Source: Leptolyngbya sp. SIO4C1
GTDB taxonomy: Bacteria > Cyanobacteriota > Cyanobacteriia > Phormidesmidales > Phormidesmidaceae
Length of the DNA stretch: 17,975 bases
Assembly (NCBI GenBank): GCA_010671975.1
Contig: JAAHIA010000042.1
Span: forward strand, 1-17,975
Direction: 5' to 3'
The notes beneath the pieces were generated by a model, which saw only the letters and a program-made list of their open reading frames with translations, searched no databases and was not told where the DNA came from. Below, one piece after another: positions 13,194 through 17,975 of this stretch (positions within the stretch are counted from its first letter, which is position 1; each line of letters opens with the position of its first letter). The position numbers were made by a program, and so were the translations under genes.

Positions 13194-13940
13194 CTACATC
13201 ACCATGCCGCCGTCAATATTCATCACCTGACCGGTAATATAGGCCGCTGCTGGGTCGGCGGCTAAAAACCGGATGAGACCAGCGACCTCATCGGCCTTGC
13301 CATAGCGCCCCAGCGGAATGTATTTGAGAATGTCTTCTGTGTTCGACAAATCTTGGGTCATGTCGGTCTCAATGAAGCCGGGCGCGATCGCATTGGCCGT
13401 GACCCCCCTTGCCGCTAGCTCTTTGGCCACCGTCTTGGTAAAGCCGACAACGCCGGCCTTGGCAGCGCTATAGTTGGCCTGACCCGGATTGCCCATCAGC
13501 CCGGCTACCGATGCAATATTGATAATTCGTCCGGAGCGCTGCTTGAGCATAATTTTGCTGACCGCGCGCGTGCAGAGAAACACGCCCGTGAGGTTGAGGT
13601 CAATCACCGCCTGCCAGTCCTCAGGCTTCATTCGCAGCAGCAGCGTATCGCGCGTAATGCCAGCGTTATTGACTAACACGTCAATGCGGCCTAGCTGATC
13701 CATCGTGGTTTTAATCAGCACCTCTACCTGGTCAGCTTGTGAGACATCTGCCTGCACGGCGATAGCCTTCCCTCCTTGCTGAGCAATCTGGTCTACCACG
13801 GCCTCGGCCGCCGTGCTCGAGCGGGCATAGTTGACCACCACCGCAGCCCCTTCTGCCGCCAGCGCTAGGGCCGATGCGCGGCCAATGCCGCGAGACGCAC
13901 CGGTGATAATGGCAACTTGATCCTGTAGGGCTCCAGTCAT
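13194..13940 (-). CDS. fabG: 3-oxoacyl-[acyl-carrier-protein] reductase
   Basis: This 248-residue short-chain dehydrogenase makes the NADPH-dependent reduction of 3-oxoacyl-ACP in fatty-acid elongation. The cofactor motif is TGASRGIG (13-20), followed by NNAG (91-94). The catalytic tetrad is N116, S144, Y157 and K161 (ANYSAAK). The substrate side has APGFIETDMT (186-195), and the C-terminal ITGQVMNIDGGMVM is characteristic of FabG rather than of other SDRs. The start is ATG at 13940-13938. It is divergent from the thioredoxin gene across about 208 bases, and 34 bases separate its stop from that of the convergent recombinase. Confidence 0.96.
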   Translation of the reverse strand: MTGALQDQVAIITGASRGIGRASALALAAEGAAVVVNYARSSTAAEAVVDQIAQQGGKAIAVQADVSQADQVEVLIKTTMDQLGRIDVLVNNAGITRDTLLLRMKPEDWQAVIDLNLTGVFLCTRAVSKIMLKQRSGRIINIASVAGLMGNPGQANYSAAKAGVVGFTKTVAKELAARGVTANAIAPGFIETDMTQDLSNTEDILKYIPLGRYGKADEVAGLIRFLAADPAAAYITGQVMNIDGGMVM

Positions 13941-14148
13941 AGTGGCTCAGGGATTTAGACGACTCAATCTGCTTCATTAGCGCCCCATCACTCTATTACC
14001 TTGCGGCCCCTGAATCAACGGGTGAATGGCCTAAGCCAGCCGCCCATAGCCAGAAGTTTGAACAAGCCTTAAGTTATTCCAGAAGAGCTGGCCATTTGGT
14101 GAAAAGCGTTTTTAGGATTGAAAGGAAAGTCTATTTAGGTAGAAATTG

Positions 14149-14466
14149 ATGGCGACAAAGCAGCAGTTCAAAAACTTCGATGAGCTGATTAGCTCAGCCC
14201 AGCAGCCGGTACTGGTCGATTTCTATGCCACCTGGTGCGGCCCCTGCCAGATGATGGCCAAGGTTTTGGAACAGGCCAATAGCCAGCTCAAAGGCGAAGT
14301 CAAAATTGTCAAAATCGATACCGATCGCTACCCAGAGCTAGCCTCCCAGTATCAGATCTACGCGCTGCCTACGCTGGTGCTGTTCAAAGAGGGGCAGTCC
14401 GTTGATCGCATTGAAGGGGTCCTAACCGCCGAGCAGCTCGTCGAGCGCGTCCGGCAGGCTGTCTAG
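14149..14466 (+). CDS. Thioredoxin, y-type
   Basis: This 105-residue redox protein has the WCGPC active site (29-33), the buried D24 and cis-Pro74 (ALPTLVLF). The segment FKNFDELI..PVLVDFYATWCGPCQ, then VKIVKIDTDRYPELASQYQI and RIEGVLTAEQLVERV, resembles plant plastid thioredoxin y more than m-type TrxA. Y-type thioredoxins mainly reduce antioxidant enzymes such as peroxiredoxins. The start is ATG at 14149; a TTG directly before it would add one residue. It leads a plus-strand run with folK beginning two bases after its stop, so the two are probably co-translated. The y-type call rests on remembered sequence patterns. Confidence 0.88.
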   Translation: MATKQQFKNFDELISSAQQPVLVDFYATWCGPCQMMAKVLEQANSQLKGEVKIVKIDTDRYPELASQYQIYALPTLVLFKEGQSVDRIEGVLTAEQLVERVRQAV

Positions 14467-14468
14467 CG

Positions 14469-14966
14469 ATGGCCCGCTGTGCCATTGGACTTGGCAGCAA
14501 TCTGGGAGACTCTCAGACAGTCTTACTGTCGGCGCTGGATCGGCTCAATGCGGCTGACACGCGCGTGACGGCGCGATCGCACCTCTATCAGACGGCCCCG
14601 ATAGGGCCAGCTCAGCCGGACTTTCTTAACTGCTGCGCCTGCTTACAGACCCGTCTGCCACCGGCTCAGCTGCTGCAGCGGCTGCTGGATATAGAAGCGC
14701 AGTTTGGGCGCATTCGTCGAGAGCGCTGGGGACCGCGTACGCTCGATATTGATCTGCTGCTGTACGAATCGCAAGTTCTAGAAACACCGGCGCTGACGCT
14801 GCCGCACCCGCGCCTGCACGAGCGGGCGTTTGTGCTAGTCCCGCTGAGTGAAATCGCGCCGAACTGGCAGCATCCGAGGCTGCATCAGTCAGTTGCTGCA
14901 CTGGCTGAGCGCTGCGATCGCAGCGGCGTGCGCCGGCTTCCGGCTGTCTCTTATCAGCTGCTGTAG
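14469..14966 (+). CDS. folK: 2-amino-4-hydroxy-6-hydroxymethyldihydropteridine pyrophosphokinase (HPPK)
   Basis: This 165-residue enzyme transfers pyrophosphate from ATP to 6-hydroxymethyl-dihydropterin in folate synthesis. GLGSNLGD (7-14) opens the fold. The signature RWGPRTLDIDLLLY (86-99) contains the Mg2+-binding D93 and D95, and LPHPRLHERAFVLVPL (111-126) completes the substrate and ATP site. The length matches monofunctional HPPK, with no fused DHPS or DHNA domain. It starts two bases after the thioredoxin stop; AGG in the thioredoxin 3' end could serve as a ribosome-binding site. Confidence 0.96.
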   Translation: MARCAIGLGSNLGDSQTVLLSALDRLNAADTRVTARSHLYQTAPIGPAQPDFLNCCACLQTRLPPAQLLQRLLDIEAQFGRIRRERWGPRTLDIDLLLYESQVLETPALTLPHPRLHERAFVLVPLSEIAPNWQHPRLHQSVAALAERCDRSGVRRLPAVSYQLL

Positions 14967-15005
14967 TAAGGTAAAAAGGCCTTTGATATTCCTTTCTGTA
15001 ACCTT

Positions 15006-15554
15006 ATGACGTTTGGTCAAGAACCGCCGCAGCTGATCAAGCAGCGCCTGGCTTATGCTGGTCGCAAGTTTAGCTTTGAGATTAACCATTTAAAGCTGCC
15101 AAACGGCGCAATTGGCGATTGGGAATGTATTCGCCATCCTGGCGGAGCGGTTGCGGTGCCGGTCACAGCAGACGGTGCGCTCGTACTGGTCCGTCAGTAT
15201 CGCTTTGCCGTACGCGGCAGGCTGCTTGAGTTTCCGGCCGGTACGCTAGAAGCAGGCGAAACGCCGCTGGCCACCATTCAGCGAGAGTTAGAAGAAGAGA
15301 CGGGCTACAGCGCTAGCCAGTGGCAGCCGCTGGGCAAATTTCCCCTAGCGCCTGGCTACTCTGACGAAATTATCTACACGTTTCTGGCCACTCAGCTTGA
15401 GCAGCTAGCCGTCCAGCCGGAGCTAGACGCAGACGAGGATATCGAAGTGGTTTTGATGTCTCCCGCCGAGTTTGAAAAAGCCATGTTTAGTAGCGAGCCG
15501 ATCGATGCTAAATCCATTGCCAGCTATTGGATGGCTAAGCCGCTATTCGACTAA
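15006..15554 (+). CDS. Nudix hydrolase, ADP-ribose pyrophosphatase-like
   Basis: This 182-residue protein carries a complete Nudix box at 79-100: G79, E85, then RELEEETG (93-100), fitting Gx5Ex7RELxEExG. P116 lies 15 residues after the box (Y101), the mark of the ADP-ribose pyrophosphatase subgroup, so ADP-ribose or a related nucleoside-diphosphate sugar is the likely substrate. The adjacent GYSDE segment often helps bind metal or substrate. It starts at ATG 15006, 39 bases after folK, and ends 13 bases before the next gene, so it sits in the same plus-strand unit. No clear ribosome-binding site was found. It could be involved in NAD-related or dihydropterin pyrophosphate metabolism, which I cannot decide. 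Confidence 0.9.
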   Translation: MTFGQEPPQLIKQRLAYAGRKFSFEINHLKLPNGAIGDWECIRHPGGAVAVPVTADGALVLVRQYRFAVRGRLLEFPAGTLEAGETPLATIQRELEEETGYSASQWQPLGKFPLAPGYSDEIIYTFLATQLEQLAVQPELDADEDIEVVLMSPAEFEKAMFSSEPIDAKSIASYWMAKPLFD

Positions 15555-15567
15555 CGCTCACTAGCCT

Positions 15568-16476
15568 ATGCCTGCTAAACGCCTCCTCACGCTGCTTAAG
15601 CCCTACCTTCGCTGGGTGATTGTAGGCGGCACGCTGTTCTTTGTCGCCAAGGCGCTTAAGGATCACTGGCAGGAGGTAGCAGCCATTGAGCTCACAGCCG
15701 CTAGCTGGGCCTGCCTCAGCACCGCGCTGGGCCTGACGCTGCTGGCGCATATCTGGTCGGGCTGGGTGTGGGGCTGGATCTTAGCTGCCTTTGGCCGGCC
15801 GCTGGGCGGCATTTGGAGCGTTCAGGTTTATCTGCAAACTAATATTGCTAAGTATTTACCGGGCAATGTTCTGCATTTCTATGGTCGCATTAGAGCCGTT
15901 CAGGCCACCGGCACCTCCGCTAGCAAGGCTATTCTCAGCGTCGTGATGGAACCGCTGCTGATGCTGGCAGCGGCGCTGATGCTAGCAACGGTAGGCAGCT
16001 CCAGCTTCTGGCTGATTCGGCTGGCGGTTTTGCTGGCCGTGCTGATCGGGGTGCATCCCTATTTTTTTAATCCGACGCTGCAAAAGCTCAGCCAGGCTAA
16101 GGCCAAAGCTCAAAAGCTGGCTGAGCCTGCCCCGATTGCCCCGCTGAGCCGCTATCCGCTGAAGCCGCTGCTGGGGGAACTTGGCTTCGTAGCGCTGCGC
16201 GCTGCCGGATTTATCGTCACGATTGCGGCCCTGCAGCCGCTGAGCTGGCAGCAGCTTTTGCCGCTGACGGGCGGGTTTAGCATTGCCTGGCTGCTGGGTC
16301 TGGTGGTTCCGGGTGCGCCTGGCGGCGTGGGGGTATTTGAAGCGGCAGCGATTGCGCTACTTGGGCCGCTGCTGCCGACGGCGGTATTGCTCAGCGGCAT
16401 TGCCTTCTACCGGCTAATCAGTACGCTTGCCGAAGTGATGGGTGCTGGGCTAATTTGGCTAGATCGGCCAGTGTAA
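15568..16476 (+). CDS. UPF0104/lysylphosphatidylglycerol-synthase-like membrane protein
   Basis: This 302-residue integral membrane protein has about eight hydrophobic segments. The region VQVYLQTNIAKYLPGNVLHF (about 85-105) and the VPGAPGGVGVFEA motif (about 248-260) are hallmarks of the UPF0104/AglD/LPG-synthase N-terminal membrane family, probable flippase- or lipid-handling proteins. The cytoplasmic lysyl-transferase domain of MprF is absent, so it is not an MprF itself. It follows the Nudix gene after 13 bases and precedes the polyprenyl-phosphate glycosyltransferase. This pairing is common in envelope-glycan loci and suggests a role with lipid-linked sugars. The start is ATG at 15568. 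Its exact function is unknown. Confidence 0.85.
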   Translation: MPAKRLLTLLKPYLRWVIVGGTLFFVAKALKDHWQEVAAIELTAASWACLSTALGLTLLAHIWSGWVWGWILAAFGRPLGGIWSVQVYLQTNIAKYLPGNVLHFYGRIRAVQATGTSASKAILSVVMEPLLMLAAALMLATVGSSSFWLIRLAVLLAVLIGVHPYFFNPTLQKLSQAKAKAQKLAEPAPIAPLSRYPLKPLLGELGFVALRAAGFIVTIAALQPLSWQQLLPLTGGFSIAWLLGLVVPGAPGGVGVFEAAAIALLGPLLPTAVLLSGIAFYRLISTLAEVMGAGLIWLDRPV

Positions 16477-16481
16477 TTGCT

Positions 16482-16503
16482 GCCGTCGCTGATGGCGGCT
16501 TTT
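16482..16503 (+). terminator. Weak hairpin after the UPF0104 gene
   Basis: GCCGTC and GGCGGC pair (six pairs, one of them G-T) around a GCTGAT loop, followed by TTTTGG. The short T-run makes this a weak or attenuating terminator before the glycosyltransferase. Confidence 0.3.
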
Positions 16504-16522
16504 GGAGCTGAAAAGAGCTCCA
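16503..16522. repeat. Perfect 7-base inverted repeat upstream of the glycosyltransferase
   Basis: TGGAGCT (16503-16509) and AGCTCCA (16516-16522) are exact reverse complements around GAAAAG. Its place in the gap before the glycosyltransferase would suit an operator or a 5' leader hairpin. Confidence 0.45.
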
Positions 16523-16565
16523 TATCAGAGCTTTGAACCCATTTATTTCTTCACAACCGCTTTTC

Positions 16566-17570
16566 ATGAACAGCCTCTTCTCCCCCCACCGATCGTCGAC
16601 TGCGATCGCTCAGTCTAGAACAGCTCAGACCTACGATCTTTCAGTTGTCGTACCAATCTACAACGAGCACGAAAGCATTCATCTTTTGATTGAGCGGATT
16701 ATTCAGGTCTTGCAGACCATGAGCTGCACCTATGAGCTGATCTGCGTTGATGACGGTTCTACAGATGGCTCGTCAGACGTACTCAAGCAGATTGCCCAGC
16801 AGCAGCCCGACATCAAAGCCGTCCTGCTGCGCCGCAACTATGGGCAGACGGCAGCCATGGCCGCTGGGTTTCATCAGGCGGCCGGTCGGGTCGTGGTGAC
16901 GTTAGATGGCGATCTGCAAAACGACCCGGCTGATATTCCACGTCTGCTAGACAAGCTCAGCGAAGGCTACGATCTTGTTAGCGGCTGGCGTAAAGATCGC
17001 CAAGACCATGCCGTTACTCGCCTGCTACCTTCTAAAATTGCTAACTGGCTGATTGGCCACGTTACCGGCGTAGATCTGCACGACTACGGCTGCTCGCTGA
17101 AAGCCTATCGAACCGAGGTGGTACGCGATCTTAACCTCTATGGCGAACTGCACCGGTTTTTGCCGGCGCTGGCCTTTATTGAAGGCGCGCGCATTACTGA
17201 AATTCCAGTTGGCCATCATGCGCGGCAGTTCGGTAAAAGCAAGTACGGGCTGGGGCGCACGCTGCGGGTGATCATGGACCTGCTAACCATCTACTTTATG
17301 AAAACGTTTTTAACCCGTCCAATGCACGTCTTTGGCGTATTTGGCTTAGGCTGCATCATCACTGGCACCGCCATCGGGCTCTATCTCAGCTTTGAGAAAT
17401 TTATATTGCTCAATACGATTGGCGATCGCCCGCTGCTGATGCTAGCCGTAGTGCTGCTGATTTCGGGCGTTCAGCTTTTTAGCTTTGGGCTGCTAGCTGA
17501 GCTGATGATGCGCACCTACCACGAATCGCAGCAGCGTCCAATTTATCGAATTCGCGAAATTGTAGAATAG
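16566..17570 (+). CDS. GT2 polyprenyl-phosphate glycosyltransferase (DPM1/GtrB-like)
   Basis: This 334-residue membrane glycosyltransferase has a GT-A catalytic domain followed by two transmembrane segments (about 251-280 and 288-312). Motifs present are VVVPIYNE, VDDGSTDGS (about 61-69), TLDGDLQNDP with the DxD-type D114/D116, DYGCSLKAYR (about 173-182) and RQFGKSKYG (about 220-228), all typical of dolichol/undecaprenyl-phosphate sugar transferases. It probably moves a hexose from a nucleotide sugar to undecaprenyl phosphate. The start is uncertain: ATG at 16566 is used here, while a TTG at 16533 would add 11 residues; residues up to about 22 match nothing. Either start has a poor ribosome-binding site. 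It ends the plus-strand run that faces psaB. Which sugar it uses cannot be read from the sequence. Confidence 0.9.
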   Translation: MNSLFSPHRSSTAIAQSRTAQTYDLSVVVPIYNEHESIHLLIERIIQVLQTMSCTYELICVDDGSTDGSSDVLKQIAQQQPDIKAVLLRRNYGQTAAMAAGFHQAAGRVVVTLDGDLQNDPADIPRLLDKLSEGYDLVSGWRKDRQDHAVTRLLPSKIANWLIGHVTGVDLHDYGCSLKAYRTEVVRDLNLYGELHRFLPALAFIEGARITEIPVGHHARQFGKSKYGLGRTLRVIMDLLTIYFMKTFLTRPMHVFGVFGLGCIITGTAIGLYLSFEKFILLNTIGDRPLLMLAVVLLISGVQLFSFGLLAELMMRTYHESQQRPIYRIREIVE

Positions 17571-17595
17571 CCGGCAATTGCATCGGGGCTTCGCT

Positions 17596-17623
17596 AAGTC
17601 ATCCGTGCCAAGTCATCTGTGCC
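17596..17623. repeat. 14-base tandem repeat, 13 of 14 identical
   Basis: AAGTCATCCGTGCC (17596-17609) is followed directly by AAGTCATCTGTGCC (17610-17623). It lies in the gap between the glycosyltransferase stop and the psaB terminator. Confidence 0.9.
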
Positions 17624-17642
17624 AAGGTAACTATGCTAAGCA

Positions 17643-17674
17643 AAGCCCCCTCGATGTAGCCATCGAGGGGGCTT
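17643..17674. terminator. Strong hairpin, bidirectional terminator between the glycosyltransferase and psaB
   Basis: A perfect 14-base stem (AAGCCCCCTCGATG, 17643-17656, with CATCGAGGGGGCTT, 17661-17674) closes a four-base TAGC loop. It lies 24 bases after the psaB stop on the minus strand and about 70 bases after the glycosyltransferase stop. It is GC-rich, with short T-containing flanks on both sides, so it probably ends transcription in both directions and may also protect the psaAB mRNA 3' end. Confidence 0.75.
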
Positions 17675-17697
17675 ATTGCTACTTTCTAACCCAGACG

Positions 17698-17975
17698 TCA
17701 GCCAAATCGACTAGACGTTGAGGCTATCAAGAAGGCGGCGTAGGTCAGAATATACCCCACTGTGAAGTGAGCCAGACCAACCAACCGACCTTGAACGATG
17801 GACATAGCCACCGGCTTGTCCTTCCAGCGAATCAGGTTTGCTAGTGGCGTGCGCTCATGAGCCCAAACTAGGGTCTCAATCAGCTCTTGCCAGTAGCCTC
17901 TCCAGGAGATCAAGAACATAAAGCCCGTTGCCCAGACTAGATGCCCGAATAGGAACATCCAAGCCCAAACGGCGA
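17698..17975 (-). CDS. psaB: Photosystem I P700 apoprotein A2, C-terminal fragment
   Basis: Only the last ~92 residues are in the window; the gene enters from the right edge. The segments FGHLVWATGFMFLISWRGYW, ELIETLVWAHERTPLANL and VGYILTYAAFLIAST are the highly conserved last transmembrane part of PsaB, one of the two large chlorophyll-binding subunits of the photosystem I reaction centre. The usual final residues AGKFG appear here as SSRFG, and the stop is TGA at 17700-17698. psaA would be expected further right, upstream of psaB. A strong hairpin follows the stop. Confidence 0.97.
   Translation of the reverse strand, partial: AVWAWMFLFGHLVWATGFMFLISWRGYWQELIETLVWAHERTPLANLIRWKDKPVAMSIVQGRLVGLAHFTVGYILTYAAFLIASTSSRFG

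Overview
The window is chromosomal DNA from a cyanobacterium. The evidence is the 3' end of psaB, the Ycf30/RbcR-type LysR regulator, a ferrochelatase with a chlorophyll-binding-like tail, a y-type thioredoxin, a Ycf21-type chorismate lyase, and about twenty copies of the HIP1 octamer GCGATCGC, where chance would give fewer than one. The GC-leaning base composition and long branches of familiar families suggest a filamentous or unicellular Leptolyngbya/Synechococcus-like lineage, but I cannot name a genus. Most of the window is dense housekeeping sequence. I see no prophage, insertion sequence, CRISPR array or defence island.

Left part (1-3300): a truncated gene resembling pterin-4a-carbinolamine dehydratase runs off the left edge. 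Next come tRNA-Leu(GAG), a chorismate lyase for plastoquinone head-group synthesis, and a convergent cation diffusion facilitator with a zinc-type metal site. A 354-base gap full of short tandem duplications and one hairpin leads to an unusual protein: an arginyl-tRNA-synthetase relative that seems to keep the N-terminal (Add-1-like) and anticodon-binding (DALR) domains but has no catalytic core.

Middle (3300-8400): an AT-richer gap of about 360 bases separates that gene from a divergent Crp/Fnr-family regulator related to NtcA but without the usual effector-binding signature. Facing it is a two-gene minus-strand unit: a zinc-ribbon Ser/Thr kinase with a multi-pass membrane C-terminus, then a membrane-anchored PstS-like phosphate-binding-type protein. 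RbcR, the probable regulator of RuBisCO and carbon-fixation genes, lies upstream on the same strand.

Centre right (8400-13200): hrcA (heat-shock repressor) ends 17 bases inside an opposing rhomboid protease gene. A DUF4126 membrane protein and hemH converge so tightly that their stop codons share the palindrome CTAG. A stand-alone tyrosine recombinase, divergent from hemH, is the only mobile-type gene. fabG follows on the minus strand.

Right part (13900-17975): a compact plus-strand run holds y-type thioredoxin, folK, an ADP-ribose-pyrophosphatase-like Nudix hydrolase, a UPF0104/LPG-synthase-like membrane protein and a GT2 polyprenyl-phosphate glycosyltransferase. A strong hairpin then separates this run from the opposing psaB. 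The features most worth follow-up are the coreless ArgRS paralogue with its divergent regulator, and the kinase/phosphate-binding-protein pair. Both are inferences from sequence reading alone.
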